DNA of 64,000 nt from Flavobacterium sp. GTDB taxonomy: Bacteria > Bacteroidota > Bacteroidia > Flavobacteriales > Flavobacteriaceae. Shown here piece by piece: positions 9,086 through 18,907 of the stretch. The notes beneath the pieces are model-generated. The model searched no databases and was not told the DNA's origin. It saw nothing but the letters and a program-made list of their open reading frames with translations. A program made the translations under genes and the position numbers. Location: contig JAEUTY010000018.1 in the NCBI GenBank assembly GCA_016787805.1, positions 124,001 to 188,000 of the forward strand. Direction: 5' to 3'. Numbering within the stretch: the first letter of the stretch is position 1; each line of letters starts with the position of its first letter.

Positions 9086-10195
9086 ATGAAAATAGCCATT
9101 CTTGGTACACGCGGAATACCCAATTACTACGGAGGATTTGAACAATTTGCCGAATTTTTTTCAGTTTATTTGGTCAATAAAGGCCACGAAGTATATTGCT
9201 ACAACTCGCACAATCATAAGTTTCAAGAAAAAACGTTTCACGGCGTAAACATCATTCACCAGCATGACCCAGAATACAAATACGGCACTTTTGGTCAGTT
9301 TATTTACGATTACAATTGCATTTTAGATTCGCGAAAAAGAGATTTTGACATCATTCTTCAATTGGGTTATACCAGTAATTCTATTTGGTTCTTTTTATTG
9401 CCTAAAAAACCAATTATCATCACCAACATGGACGGAATTGAGTGGAAACGTTCTAAGTACTCTCGACCTGTACAGCAATTTTTGCGTTTTGCCGAACGAT
9501 TGGCGGCCATCAGTAGCGATTATTTAGTTTCAGATTCATTAGGAATAAAAAGTTTTTTAAAACAACGATACAACAAAGAATCAACGTATATTGCTTACGG
9601 AGCACATCCTTTTGATGCTCCTAACGAAGCCATCCTTGACCAATACCATGTGCAAAAGGAAAACTTCAACATGATAATGGCTCGATTTGAACCCGAGAAT
9701 AATTTAGATATGGTTCTTCAAGGTGTAGCTTTAAATGCCGATGATCAAACACCAATTTTGGTAGTGGGAAAACACGAAACAAAATACGGCGAATACCTAA
9801 AAAACAAATTCAAAGACCATAAAAACATCCGATTTATGGGCGGAATTTATAATTTAGAGCACCTCAATAACCTAAGGTATTTTTCTAAATTATATTTTCA
9901 CGGACACTCAGTAGGTGGAACGAATCCTTCGTTATTAGAAGCAATGGCTTCAAAAGCACTAATTGCTGCGCATAATAACGATTTTAACAAAGGAGTTTTG
10001 AAAGACAATGCATTCTATTTTTCTAACCCAAAAGAAGTCAAAGAATTGCTTCTTACAGTCAAAAAAAATGATAACTTGCATTTTATTGAAAACAATTTCA
10101 ATGCTATTGTAAATCAGTTTAATTGGGATAAAATAAATGGAGAATACTTACAGCTTTTTGAAGAATGCATGGTTAAGGGCAAAAGAAGAAGTTAA
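9086..10195 (+). CDS. Glycosyltransferase with N-terminal DUF1972-type domain
   Basis: A 369-residue GT-B glycosyltransferase starting MKIAILGTRGIPNYYGGFEQ, the signature of the DUF1972/rhamnosyltransferase group found in O-antigen and exopolysaccharide loci. The donor domain contains NMIMARFEPENNLDMVL and GGTNPSLLEAMASKALIAA. A rhamnosyl transfer would fit the upstream dTDP-rhamnose genes, but this is inference. The ATG at 9086 is chosen over a GTG at 9044, because the intervening codons are not conserved-looking and a promoter -7 element sits between them. The end overlaps the start of the next gene by 59 bases. Confidence 0.87.
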   Translation: MKIAILGTRGIPNYYGGFEQFAEFFSVYLVNKGHEVYCYNSHNHKFQEKTFHGVNIIHQHDPEYKYGTFGQFIYDYNCILDSRKRDFDIILQLGYTSNSIWFFLLPKKPIIITNMDGIEWKRSKYSRPVQQFLRFAERLAAISSDYLVSDSLGIKSFLKQRYNKESTYIAYGAHPFDAPNEAILDQYHVQKENFNMIMARFEPENNLDMVLQGVALNADDQTPILVVGKHETKYGEYLKNKFKDHKNIRFMGGIYNLEHLNNLRYFSKLYFHGHSVGGTNPSLLEAMASKALIAAHNNDFNKGVLKDNAFYFSNPKEVKELLLTVKKNDNLHFIENNFNAIVNQFNWDKINGEYLQLFEECMVKGKRRS

Positions 10196-11438
10196 AAATA
10201 ATCCCATTTTTCTTGTACTTTTAGTACTACTTTCGCTTCCATTGCCTTACAAATACAATAGCATTTCGGTTATTGTTTTAGCGTTTTTTTCTTTCTATTT
10301 TTTTAAAAAAGAAAACCTACATTTTACCAAATCGTTTGTTTTTCTTGTTGCCATATATGCATTAATGGTGCTTTCTCTTTTATGGACATTAGACTTAAAG
10401 ATGTCAGTTAAAGCATTATCCAAAACACTTCCATTTGTGGTCATACCACTTATTTTTAGCCTCACACCCAAAACCAATCAAGAAACCAAAAACAAAATTT
10501 TAAACGGATTTGCTTATGGCTTTTTTGTATACGCATTAGGCTGCCTTACACGAGCTGTTGTGCGCTATTTTATTACGCAAACACCAACAGTTTTTTTCTA
10601 TCACGAATTGGTTTCGTTTGATGTAAATGCCATTCACGTTTCGGTATACATGAGTGTCGCTTTTTTTACGTTTTTAATAAAAGAAAACAAAAAAAGCATT
10701 GACAAAATTGCATTGGTAGTATTATTTATAATGATAGTATTATTGTCATCCAAAAACATCATCATCTTGTTTTTTCTGTTGTTTTTTGCCTATGTTTTTT
10801 TTCAATCAAAATGGAAAATAACAATAAAAAAAGTGCTTTTAATACTACCTATTTTATTCATTTGTGTTTTTGCATTTTACGGAAAAATCAAAAACCGCTT
10901 TTTAATTGAAATCGAATCCAATAAAACCGAAAAAACGATTAATAATGAAATCAGTGGGCCACAAGGGTTGGTGTATAATGTTTCAGTTAAAGATGCTTGG
11001 ACAAAAGACCAATTTCAACACAATGATTATTTTCCCGGTTTAGCATTAAGAGTATACCAAGCCAGAATTTTTAAAGAAATGATTTCGGAAGATAATAGCT
11101 ACTTAACTGGCTACGGAATCAATGCTACTGACGAAAGAATTGCACAAAAAAGAGTAGAGCACAACTTATATCCTGAGTACGAAAAATTTAACTTTCATAA
11201 CCAATACATTCAGTTTTTTGCTGAGTTGGGTTTGTTTGGATTTCTCTTTTTGCTGATTTTAGTTCTGATAAACTTAAAAAATGCGATTAATAGCAAAGAT
11301 TTCGTGCATTTTTCTTTTGCAATTCTAATGATAAGTTTATTTTTGACAGAATCTTTTTTAGCCCGACAACGAGGCGTTGTTTTTTTTGTGACCTTGTATT
11401 GTTTATTTAACAGCGTAGGCGTTCAAAAAGATAAATAA
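10137..11438 (+). CDS. O-antigen ligase/polymerase family membrane protein
   Basis: A 433-residue protein with about ten membrane helices and a large periplasmic loop (about residues 255-345) holding [14 protein letters not shown] and [15 protein letters not shown]-type sequence, then [20 protein letters not shown] near 358-377, which is the H-x-N-x-Y/F ... E-x-G-x-x-G pattern of the Wzy_C/WaaL family. It either ligates polysaccharide to lipid A core or polymerises repeat units. The start at 10137 gives an unusually long 59-base overlap with the preceding gene. No in-frame ATG further down restores a normal gap without removing the first helix. Confidence 0.78.
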   Translation: MENTYSFLKNAWLRAKEEVKNNPIFLVLLVLLSLPLPYKYNSISVIVLAFFSFYFFKKENLHFTKSFVFLVAIYALMVLSLLWTLDLKMSVKALSKTLPFVVIPLIFSLTPKTNQETKNKILNGFAYGFFVYALGCLTRAVVRYFITQTPTVFFYHELVSFDVNAIHVSVYMSVAFFTFLIKENKKSIDKIALVVLFIMIVLLSSKNIIILFFLLFFAYVFFQSKWKITIKKVLLILPILFICVFAFYGKIKNRFLIEIESNKTEKTINNEISGPQGLVYNVSVKDAWTKDQFQHNDYFPGLALRVYQARIFKEMISEDNSYLTGYGINATDERIAQKRVEHNLYPEYEKFNFHNQYIQFFAELGLFGFLFLLILVLINLKNAINSKDFVHFSFAILMISLFLTESFLARQRGVVFFVTLYCLFNSVGVQKDK

Positions 11439-11445
11439 AAATAAT

Positions 11446-12429
11446 ATGAAAAGAATATTAATTACTGGTGCAGCCGGCTTTTTAGGCTCACATTTATGTG
11501 ATCGGTTTTTGGCAGAAGGCTATTTTGTAATTGGAATGGATAACCTCATTACAGGAGATTTAAAAAACATTGAACACCTTTTTAAAGAAAAAAACTTTGA
11601 GTTTTACCATCACGATGTAACAAAGTTTGTACATGTACCAGGAAAACTAGACTATATTTTGCACTTTGCATCGCCTGCAAGCCCAATTGATTATTTAAAA
11701 ATTCCAATTCAAACTTTGAAAGTAGGTTCGTTAGGAACCCATAATTTACTTGGTTTAGCTCGAGTAAAGAAAGCTAGGATTTTAATTGCATCTACTTCTG
11801 AAGTATATGGTGATCCTTTGGTACATCCACAAACGGAAGAATATTATGGCAATGTAAATACAATTGGTCCACGTGGTGTTTATGATGAGGCCAAACGATT
11901 CCAAGAATCTATCACCATGGCTTACCACACTTTTCATGGTGTAGAAACGCGAATCGTTCGTATTTTTAATACGTATGGCCCTCGAATGCGCCTAAATGAT
12001 GGAAGAGTAATTCCGGCATTTATCGGTCAGGCATTACGTGGCGAAGATTTAACTATTTTCGGAGATGGTAGCCAAACACGGTCGTTTTGCTATGTAACCG
12101 ATCAGGTTGAAGGTATTTTTAGATTGTTACATTCGGATTATGTTTATCCAGTAAATATTGGAAACCCAGATGAAATAACAATTAAGGATTTTGCAGAAGA
12201 GATTATTAAATTAACTGGAACAAATCAAAAAGTAGTGTATCATCCACTGCCGATTAATGATCCTCTACAACGTCAACCGGATACAACCAAAGCTAGAGAA
12301 ATTTTGGGATGGGAAGCCAAAGTAAGTCGAGCAGAAGGCATGAAATTAACCTACGATTATTTCAAGTCGCTTTCCAATGAAGAGTTATTAAAAGAAGAGC
12401 ACAAAGATTTTAAAGGATACATCCACTAA
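11446..12429 (+). CDS. NAD-dependent epimerase/dehydratase, UDP-glucuronate decarboxylase-like
   Basis: A 327-residue extended short-chain dehydrogenase. The NAD-binding motif [10 protein letters not shown] is at residues 8-17, the [10 protein letters not shown] segment is near 76-85, and the catalytic YDEAK follows GPRGVYD near 146-150. [10 protein letters not shown] and the C-terminal [18 protein letters not shown] segment are typical of UXS enzymes, which convert UDP-glucuronate to UDP-xylose. It sits 4 bases before the initiating transferase gene. dTDP-glucose 4,6-dehydratase is less likely because the family-specific FASPASP and QPD-T segments favour UXS. Confidence 0.88.
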   Translation: MKRILITGAAGFLGSHLCDRFLAEGYFVIGMDNLITGDLKNIEHLFKEKNFEFYHHDVTKFVHVPGKLDYILHFASPASPIDYLKIPIQTLKVGSLGTHNLLGLARVKKARILIASTSEVYGDPLVHPQTEEYYGNVNTIGPRGVYDEAKRFQESITMAYHTFHGVETRIVRIFNTYGPRMRLNDGRVIPAFIGQALRGEDLTIFGDGSQTRSFCYVTDQVEGIFRLLHSDYVYPVNIGNPDEITIKDFAEEIIKLTGTNQKVVYHPLPINDPLQRQPDTTKAREILGWEAKVSRAEGMKLTYDYFKSLSNEELLKEEHKDFKGYIH

Positions 12430-12433
12430 TTTT

Positions 12434-13801
12434 ATGCTTGCACAGCAAACAGGAAGATATTCAAAATACATCAGACCCATTAGTATTGCTTTTGACCTGA
12501 TAGTAATTTCAGCGTTAAGTTCTTATTTCCTTAGAGAATTGAATCTTAACATGGTTTATTATTTGGCTTATCAGGCATTAGGATGGTTGATTATTGCTCT
12601 TTCTGTAAAGTTTTACAATATTTATAGATTTACAACTCCAGTTGAAATTATAACCAAATTGGTAAAACAGTTTATCATTTTTTTATTGGTTGTAATTACC
12701 TTTTTTCCATTTGCAAAAAAAGCATTGTTTAGCGGAAAAGCTATTGCAATTTTAATGGTTGTTAGTTTTATTTTGATAGTAGCCTTCAAGTATTTCCTAT
12801 TCTTTTATTTAAAAAAATACCGCATCTCAACCAAAAACAATTATAGAAATGCTGTCATCATCGGATATACAACAGAAGCAATTCGCCTGAAAGAAGTATT
12901 TGATCATCGGCAAGATTATGGTTATCGTTTTCAAGGTTTTTTTTCTGATAAGAAGCAAAACCCAGAAATTAAAGGTAAAATTGAAGACCTCAAAAAATTT
13001 GTTTTGGAAAATAAAACGGATGAAATTTATTGTTCTTTAAACGAAATATCGAATGAAAAACTAAAAGATTTAGTTGAATTTTCGGATGAAAACCGCAAAT
13101 CAATCAAGTTTATTCCCGATACTAAGGAAATATTTTCTAAAAACCTTAAAATAGACTATTACGAATTATTTCCAGTATTATCACTACAAAAAACGCAACT
13201 TCACGACCCATTTATCAAAGGGATAAAAAGAGTATTTGACATATTCTTTTCTCTTTTTATTATTGTTTTCTTATTGTCATGGATTATTCCAATTGTTGCA
13301 CTTTTTATCAAATTGGAATCAAAAGGTCCAGTTTTTTTCCGACAAGGACGGCCAGGATTGGATGAAAACGAGTTTTTTTGCTACAAGTTTCGCTCCATGA
13401 GAGTGAACATTACAACAGAAAAAGAAGCATCCAGAAACGACCCAAGAGTAACCAAAATGGGTCGATTTATGCGAAAAACAAGCATCGACGAATTGCCTCA
13501 GTTTTTCAACGTTTTATTAGGCGATATGTCGGTAGTTGGTCCTCGTCCGCACTTATGGTCGCAAAACAAATCGTATGCGAATAAAATTAAAAAATACATG
13601 GTCAGACATTATGTTAAACCAGGAATAACAGGTTTGGCTCAAGTAAAAGGTTTTAGAGGTGAAATTGAAACCGATGAAGACATGATTAACCGTATTAAAT
13701 TTGATGTTTTTTACATCGAAAATTGGTCGTTAATTATGGACTTTAAAATCATTATACAAACGGTAATTAATATTTTTAAAGGAGAAGAAAAAGCGTATTA
13801 A
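12434..13801 (+). CDS. Undecaprenyl-phosphate glucose phosphotransferase, WcaJ-like
   Basis: A 455-residue polyprenol-phosphate hexose-1-phosphate transferase. Four N-terminal membrane helices are followed by a soluble CoA-binding-like domain and a C-terminal catalytic bacterial sugar transferase domain. The catalytic domain shows KRVFDIFFSL, FFRQGRPGLDENEFFCYKF with the RSM motif, KTSIDELPQFFNVLLGDMS, VGPRPHL and VKPGITGLAQVKGFRGE. It primes repeat-unit synthesis by transferring a sugar phosphate, usually glucose-1-P, to undecaprenyl phosphate at the inner membrane. It is the last gene of the plus-strand cluster; its stop codon overlaps that of the convergent glycosyltransferase gene. Confidence 0.93.
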   Translation: MLAQQTGRYSKYIRPISIAFDLIVISALSSYFLRELNLNMVYYLAYQALGWLIIALSVKFYNIYRFTTPVEIITKLVKQFIIFLLVVITFFPFAKKALFSGKAIAILMVVSFILIVAFKYFLFFYLKKYRISTKNNYRNAVIIGYTTEAIRLKEVFDHRQDYGYRFQGFFSDKKQNPEIKGKIEDLKKFVLENKTDEIYCSLNEISNEKLKDLVEFSDENRKSIKFIPDTKEIFSKNLKIDYYELFPVLSLQKTQLHDPFIKGIKRVFDIFFSLFIIVFLLSWIIPIVALFIKLESKGPVFFRQGRPGLDENEFFCYKFRSMRVNITTEKEASRNDPRVTKMGRFMRKTSIDELPQFFNVLLGDMSVVGPRPHLWSQNKSYANKIKKYMVRHYVKPGITGLAQVKGFRGEIETDEDMINRIKFDVFYIENWSLIMDFKIIIQTVINIFKGEEKAY

Positions 13802-14982
13802 AAGACGTCATTTTCAATTAAACTACTCATTTGTTTATTTAAATTAAAAACCCTTTGCGATTGCTCCAAGATCATCTTTTTCTTTTCTAAGAAATTTATT
13901 TTTTGGAGCGCCGCTATTTCCCGAATTTTTTCATTGATTTCGTCATAATTTCCAACTGAAGCAACCCAACCAAGATTGTTTTCAGCAACAATAGTTTCGC
14001 CTTCACCTCCGCCAAAATAGAGTACTGGAAATCCCAACGAAGCATATTCAAATATCTTAGAAGGAACCGAACCATATATTCGAGTCGTTAAGGGAACAAG
14101 AGCTACGTCAAGTTTTTGTATTTGTTCATGTAATTCGTTCCTATCTAACATACCGTGAAAATGTATTTTATTGTTTTTTTCATCTGAAATGAATTGTAAA
14201 ATTTGGTTTTTTTCGGCACCATCTCCAAACAGATGCAATTCAATATTTGTAGTGTTGAAATCGATGTTTTTACACAAATCATAAACTCCTTGAGCCACTC
14301 CAAACAATCCTGCGTAAAAAAGTTTTACAGGTTGATTTTCGTTGAAAGTAAAATCTAATTTAGCATTGTTGTGGTCGGGATAATTACGGTATAAAAAACA
14401 TTTTTTTTCTGGGAAAAAAGAATGTATATGAGAAATAATCTCATTGGATTGCCCTAAAATTATGTCGCTTTTTTTGTAAATAAATTGTTCTAAAAACAAC
14501 GAAAAGCGATGCGAAAACGAATTCTTTTTTAAGGCTTTTAATTCAATTGCAGCCAATGGCCATAAATCGGAAACATTCAAAATTATTTTCTTCTTTTTAA
14601 AAGAAAGCACAAAAACAGCAATAAAAGAGAGAAGTAAAGGAGGCGATTGAACCACCACTTTTTTAGTTGTTTTTTTGAACGCCAAATAGAAAAACAAACA
14701 AGTCGAAAATGATAAAATAGATACAATTCGTATTAAAACATTTTTGCTTACACTTGGGTAAATCCAAAGGCGTTTTACGGTAATGTTGTGTATTGTTTCG
14801 CTTACAAAAAACTTTCCTTTGTATTCTGAAAAAAGAGTTCCTTTTGGATAATTTCCTAATGGACAAATTACGGTTACTTTATAATTATTTTGGTGTAATT
14901 TCAGCGCAAGTTGTTCAATTCGGTTAGCCGCAGCTCCTTTTTCAGGTGGATAATAATTTGAAATAATAGTAATTTCTTCCAT
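13798..14982 (-). CDS. Glycosyltransferase, WbuB-like GT4
   Basis: A 394-residue GT-B glycosyltransferase starting MEEITIISNYYPPEKGAAAN, typical of WbuB-like enzymes. It contains KKIILNVSDLWPLAAIELKA and a donor domain with LFYAGLFGVAQGVYDL and PSKIFEYASLGFPVLYFGGG. WbuB-type enzymes act on N-acetyl amino sugars such as FucNAc, which would fit the neighbouring UDP-GlcNAc 2-epimerase. The start at 14982 is preferred over 15006 because the conserved IISNYYPPE begins right after it. It is the third gene of a minus-strand operon. Confidence 0.88.
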   Translation of the reverse strand: MEEITIISNYYPPEKGAAANRIEQLALKLHQNNYKVTVICPLGNYPKGTLFSEYKGKFFVSETIHNITVKRLWIYPSVSKNVLIRIVSILSFSTCLFFYLAFKKTTKKVVVQSPPLLLSFIAVFVLSFKKKKIILNVSDLWPLAAIELKALKKNSFSHRFSLFLEQFIYKKSDIILGQSNEIISHIHSFFPEKKCFLYRNYPDHNNAKLDFTFNENQPVKLFYAGLFGVAQGVYDLCKNIDFNTTNIELHLFGDGAEKNQILQFISDEKNNKIHFHGMLDRNELHEQIQKLDVALVPLTTRIYGSVPSKIFEYASLGFPVLYFGGGEGETIVAENNLGWVASVGNYDEINEKIREIAALQKINFLEKKKMILEQSQRVFNLNKQMSSLIENDVF

Positions 14983-15010
14983 AGTTAGAAGGTGCTCAAA
15001 AGGCAATTAT

Positions 15011-16099
15011 TTATACTTTTTTCAGTAAAATATCAATTATTCGTTCCGATGTTTTTCCGTCCCAAAGCTCAGGAATGCCATGTTTTTTGGTTTTATTTTG
15101 AAGAAATTGTTCGTATATTTTTTTCAAGTTTTCAACAGTAGTTCCAACTAAATGATTAGTTCCAATCGAAATTGTTTCAGGTCTTTCGGTATTATTGCGC
15201 ATTGTAAAACACGGAACTCCCAAAACTGTAGTTTCTTCCGAAATACCGCCACTATCCGTAATTACAGCAAAACTGTTTTTTACCAGATACATGAAGTTCA
15301 AATAGCCTTGCGGTTCAACAAAATAAATATTTTTTAGGTTGAAGTTTTTCTCGCCCAAAATGGCTTTAGTTCTTGGATGAATCGGGAAAATTATTTTTTT
15401 ATCATTCACCATTTGATCAATACCAATTAGCAAATCAATTAACGAATTTTCTTCATCCACATTCGATGGGCGATGTAAAGTAAGAACAACATAGTTGCCA
15501 TTAAGTAATTCAAATTCGTCCCAAAAAATGGGTTTCGTAATGCGATCGATATTTTGATATAAAGTGTCAATCATTACGTTTCCTACAAAATGTATATCTT
15601 CTGGATTGGCGCCGTATGTAAGCAAATTTTGACTCGCCCAAGTTGATGTAGTAAAAAAATAATCGGTAATGCTGTCGGTCACGATTCGATTGATTTCTTC
15701 AGGCATTGACCAATCACCTGAACGGATTCCGGCTTCAACATGCGCTACTTTTGTGTTTAATTTTTTGGCTACAATTGCGCAAGCCATAGTTGAATTTACA
15801 TCACCAACAACCAGCACGATGTCACACGGATTTTGTACTAATTCTTTTTCAAAAGCCACCATTATTGCTGCGGTTTGTTCCGCTTGAGAACCGCTTTTTA
15901 CTTCCAAATTTGCATCAGGATGCGGAATATTGAGTTCTTCAAAAAAAGTATCACTAAGATTTTTGTCGTAATGCTGTCCAGTGTGAACCAAGCGAAAGGA
16001 AATAGTTTTATTCTCCAAACGCTTTTTTTCAATGGCCTTGATTATAGGCGCGATTTTAATAAAATTTGGTCGTGCACCAGCGATTATTGTAATTTTCAT
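15011..16099 (-). CDS. wecB: UDP-N-acetylglucosamine 2-epimerase, non-hydrolysing
   Basis: A 362-residue WecB family enzyme that interconverts UDP-GlcNAc and UDP-ManNAc. Motifs in order: IIAGARPNFIKIAPII (4-19), HTGQHYD, VGDVNSTMACAIVA, HVEAGIRSGDWSMPEEINRI, LTLHRPSNVDEEN and ITDSGGISEETTVLGVPC followed by RNNTERPETI. All residues usually cited as substrate-binding appear present. Its start overlaps the stop of the CapK-like gene by 4 bases, and 28 bases separate it from the glycosyltransferase gene downstream. Some homologues act on other UDP-HexNAc substrates in acetylated-fucosamine or quinovosamine pathways. Confidence 0.94.
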   Translation of the reverse strand: MKITIIAGARPNFIKIAPIIKAIEKKRLENKTISFRLVHTGQHYDKNLSDTFFEELNIPHPDANLEVKSGSQAEQTAAIMVAFEKELVQNPCDIVLVVGDVNSTMACAIVAKKLNTKVAHVEAGIRSGDWSMPEEINRIVTDSITDYFFTTSTWASQNLLTYGANPEDIHFVGNVMIDTLYQNIDRITKPIFWDEFELLNGNYVVLTLHRPSNVDEENSLIDLLIGIDQMVNDKKIIFPIHPRTKAILGEKNFNLKNIYFVEPQGYLNFMYLVKNSFAVITDSGGISEETTVLGVPCFTMRNNTERPETISIGTNHLVGTTVENLKKIYEQFLQNKTKKHGIPELWDGKTSERIIDILLKKV

Positions 16100-17415
16100 G
16101 ATGGATTAACTAAGGATACAAATTGTTTTAATTTTCCGCTTTTACTGCGTTCGAGTTTTTCTTTTCGGGTAAAAGTAAAAATCAAACCATTTTCCAAATA
16201 CGTAGATATGGCATTTTCAATTTTTTTGATTTGGTTTTGAGTCAATTCAATTTCACTTACGTATTCAATGTCAAAAGTATCAATTTTGGTTTGTTTTATG
16301 ATAAATTCTTTTACGTTCCCATCGTCTTCAATAATACTTTTGGTGACATAGTAAAAAGTTAAGCCAGGCGATTTTTTACCGCTTGGTAAAATGGCGACAT
16401 CATTGGTGCGGCCAATTAGTTTTTTTAGAATCGGTTTTTGTAACGTACTTTTTTCGTCTAAAATACCAGTATCACCAATATCATATCGTATAAAGGGATG
16501 CGCTTTATTGTATAGCGAAGTAATTACAACGCGTCCTTCTTTTCCATATGGTAAAACTTGGTCATTCTCGTCAACGATTTCAACAAATAAAGTTTCCGAA
16601 TTCACTTGCCATTCGTCATTTGTGTTTTGAAATGCAATCAAATCCAATTCAGATGCACCATATTCGTTTATAACAGGTACTCCAAACTGTTGTTCTAGTA
16701 GTTTTTTATCCTCATCAAAAAGCATTTCAGAGGTTACAACACAGCATTTCAATGTTGGGCAAATTGTTTTAAGAATAATATTTTTCTTTTTTAAGAATTT
16801 TGCAAACAATACAATTGAACTTGTATATCCATTGATGTAATCAAACCTTTTCGAATGAAACTTTTTCACTATTTGTTCTAAAATAGAGTCCGATAAATTA
16901 AAAATGGTAAAACGATACCGATGACTTAGCAAATCTTTGATACGTTCTTTTGTATGACCTATAAAATCAAGTGGAATACCATAAAAACGGGCTTGTAAAG
17001 ATGTATTAAAATCGAGTCCAAACCACCCAAAACGATGGATTATATTTGCCCAAGTTAAAGCATGACAAAATTTATCTTTAGCAAAAATAAAAGGATCGCC
17101 ACTTGAACCAGAAGTTTTGTTTACATATACATTTTTGACCGTGTAGTTTTCGGTTAGCCGAACGTTTAAAGGCCTCTGAAACTCTTTCTTTGTCATTATT
17201 GGAATTTCGTTCCAATTGGTGCAGTTCTTATTTCCAACAAAAGAAAGGTAATACGAATTGTGTTTTAAATGAAAATCAACGATTTCTTTTTTCTTTAGAT
17301 TTAAATAAGTTTCAAAATCCGAACCCGAAAGTAAACCTATTTCTTGGTATTTTTTCTGAGCTTCCTTAATCGGAAACCCATTCAAACGAAGCGATAAGTT
17401 GAAAAAATTAATCAT
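16096..17415 (-). CDS. CapK/PaaK-like adenylate-forming protein
   Basis: A 439-residue member of the phenylacetate-CoA ligase-like AMP-binding family often found in capsule loci (CapK). It has the phosphate-binding TSGSSGDPFIFAKDK near residue 100, VINEYGASELDLIAF, the ATP-contacting RYDIGDTGIL, and a small C-terminal domain with KQTKIDTFDIEYV. It could activate a carboxylic acid for attachment to the polysaccharide, but the substrate is unknown, and a true phenylacetate-CoA ligase is unlikely in this location. It is first in the operon capK-wecB-glycosyltransferase. Confidence 0.83.
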   Translation of the reverse strand: MINFFNLSLRLNGFPIKEAQKKYQEIGLLSGSDFETYLNLKKKEIVDFHLKHNSYYLSFVGNKNCTNWNEIPIMTKKEFQRPLNVRLTENYTVKNVYVNKTSGSSGDPFIFAKDKFCHALTWANIIHRFGWFGLDFNTSLQARFYGIPLDFIGHTKERIKDLLSHRYRFTIFNLSDSILEQIVKKFHSKRFDYINGYTSSIVLFAKFLKKKNIILKTICPTLKCCVVTSEMLFDEDKKLLEQQFGVPVINEYGASELDLIAFQNTNDEWQVNSETLFVEIVDENDQVLPYGKEGRVVITSLYNKAHPFIRYDIGDTGILDEKSTLQKPILKKLIGRTNDVAILPSGKKSPGLTFYYVTKSIIEDDGNVKEFIIKQTKIDTFDIEYVSEIELTQNQIKKIENAISTYLENGLIFTFTRKEKLERSKSGKLKQFVSLVNPS

Positions 17416-17422
17416 AGAAAAT

Positions 17423-17455
17423 AAAAAAGGGCCAACAATTGTCAGCCCTTAAAAA
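17423..17455 (-). terminator. Terminator for the Asp-box T9SS gene
   Basis: On the minus strand AAGGGC pairs with GCCCTT around an inner self-complementary ACAATTGT, followed by six Ts and TATT. It lies between the Asp-box gene and the CapK-like gene and separates the two transcripts. Confidence 0.75.
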
Positions 17456-17472
17456 TACTATTTTATTTGAAA

Positions 17473-18795
17473 TTAGTTTTTAATAATTTTAATAGTTTCT
17501 TTTTTGTTATCAGAAGTGATTGTAAAGAAGTAAGCACCGTTTGATAATGAAGAAACATCAACTGAATTTTCAATTCCAGTCATTGATTTTGTTAAAACTA
17601 CTTTACCAGTTAAATCAGTTACGCTCAATTGGTAAGCATCAATTCCTTCAGAAGAAATTGTAACTAAGTTAGTTGCAGGATTAGGATAAGCAGCAAAAAC
17701 AGTTGAAGATTCAAAATTAGAATTCGCTAAAGGTCCAGTTAATTTGAAAACACCATCAGTAAAAGGAGTTGAGCTAAAACCAGCACACCATCCAGTTGTT
17801 AAATCCAAGAAAGCAGAAACACCTCTTTGCTCAGTTCCGCCTGGTTCTAAGTCAGTCCAAGTTGAACCATTGTTAGTACTAACTGAAGTTCCTACTGGTG
17901 CAGCAGCAGATGTTGCTACTATTGTAGTTGTACCAGGAATATAGTTTAATAATCTTCTTGTACCAGTGAAAGTTGTTCCAGTAGACCATGTTGTTCCACC
18001 ATTGGTAGTAGTATAAAAAGTGTAAGTTGTTCCTGCAGTTTTTAATATGCAACCATTATTAACATCACTAAAAGCCATTCTTCCGCTTTGAGCTGTTCCA
18101 CCAAAATCAGTTAAAGGAGCTTGAGTTATAGTCCAAGTCAAACCTTGATCGGAAGATTTTAATATTCTTCCTTTATTAGTTGGCAACCAAACAGTATTAC
18201 CAACAACAATATTTCCACCGTTGTAACCATATTCACCGCTTAAGAAAGGTGGAATGTTAGCACCAGGAACCAATGTCCAACTGTCGCCGCCATCAGTAGA
18301 TCGCCAAATTTCAAATTCACCTGCATTTGGATCACCCATTGCGAATCCAACATTTGCATCGAAAAAATGTACAAAATTGACAAACGATGCAGCCCCTGTA
18401 AAACCAGCAGGATTTTGCTGATTCCAAGTTACACCACCATCAGTAGTTTTATAAACTACGCTACCTGTTCCATCAGTTCCATTTACAGCACTTACCCAGG
18501 CAGTTGTATTATTAATAGCACAAATGTTGTTGATTCCTAAAGCTGTGTCTCCAACATCAATTACCCCAGGAACCCATGTAGTTCCACCGTCAGTAGTTTT
18601 TGTAAATTCTTGAATAACATTTGATGTGTTAGCTCCATCATAAGCAAGTGCCCATACCGTATTTGCATTCACAATTTGGATTTCTTCTAAACCTCTAGAA
18701 GCATTGGTAAAACCAGTAGCTTGAGAAGTCCATAATTGTGCAAATGACAAAGATGAAAAGGCAACAAAAGATAAAGAGAGTAAAAGTTTTTTCAT
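17473..18795 (-). CDS. Secreted Asp-box beta-propeller protein with T9SS type A tail
   Basis: A 440-residue secreted protein. The signal peptide MKKLLLSLSFVAFSSLSFA is at 1-19. Six Asp-box repeats (S/T-x-D/N-x-G-x-x-W) are near residues 67, 118, 167, 214, 263 and 306, for example TTDGGTTW, TTDGGVTW, STDGGDSW, SSDQGLTW, TTNGGTTW and STNNGSTW. This predicts a six-bladed BNR/YCF48-like propeller. The last 75 residues (YPNPATNLVTI ... GAYFFTI ... KIIKN) form a type A sorting domain for the T9SS. No FRIP-type sialidase motif was seen, so catalysis should not be assumed. The start is 18795, because the exact -7 promoter at 18818-18825 would leave the upstream ATG at 18816 at or before the transcription start. 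Confidence 0.87.
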   Translation of the reverse strand: MKKLLLSLSFVAFSSLSFAQLWTSQATGFTNASRGLEEIQIVNANTVWALAYDGANTSNVIQEFTKTTDGGTTWVPGVIDVGDTALGINNICAINNTTAWVSAVNGTDGTGSVVYKTTDGGVTWNQQNPAGFTGAASFVNFVHFFDANVGFAMGDPNAGEFEIWRSTDGGDSWTLVPGANIPPFLSGEYGYNGGNIVVGNTVWLPTNKGRILKSSDQGLTWTITQAPLTDFGGTAQSGRMAFSDVNNGCILKTAGTTYTFYTTTNGGTTWSTGTTFTGTRRLLNYIPGTTTIVATSAAAPVGTSVSTNNGSTWTDLEPGGTEQRGVSAFLDLTTGWCAGFSSTPFTDGVFKLTGPLANSNFESSTVFAAYPNPATNLVTISSEGIDAYQLSVTDLTGKVVLTKSMTGIENSVDVSSLSNGAYFFTITSDNKKETIKIIKN

Positions 18796-18817
18796 AATTC
18801 GTTTATTTAAATTCATT

Positions 18818-18825
18818 CAAAAATA
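18818..18825 (-). promoter_or_regulatory. Promoter -7 element for the Asp-box gene
   Basis: On the minus strand the sequence reads TATTTTTG, an exact TAnnTTTG match, 22 bases before the ATG at 18795. It is back to back with the purD promoter. Confidence 0.55.
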
Positions 18826-18881
18826 ATTAAAAATCCTAAAAAAATAGTTTTTTTAAGATATATTTTTGATTTTAAAAATTT

Positions 18882-18889
18882 TACTTTTG
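18882..18889 (+). promoter_or_regulatory. Promoter -7 element for purD
   Basis: TACTTTTG exactly matches TAnnTTTG, 18 bases before the purD ATG at 18908. A second exact match, TATTTTTG, lies at 18861-18868. No -33 element at ideal spacing. Confidence 0.6.
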
Positions 18890-18907
18890 CCAACAAACAC
18901 AACACAA

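Noticed and set aside
17473-18795. Active sialidase
   Set aside because: Asp-boxes alone are structural; no FRIP-type motif or catalytic triad was recognised.
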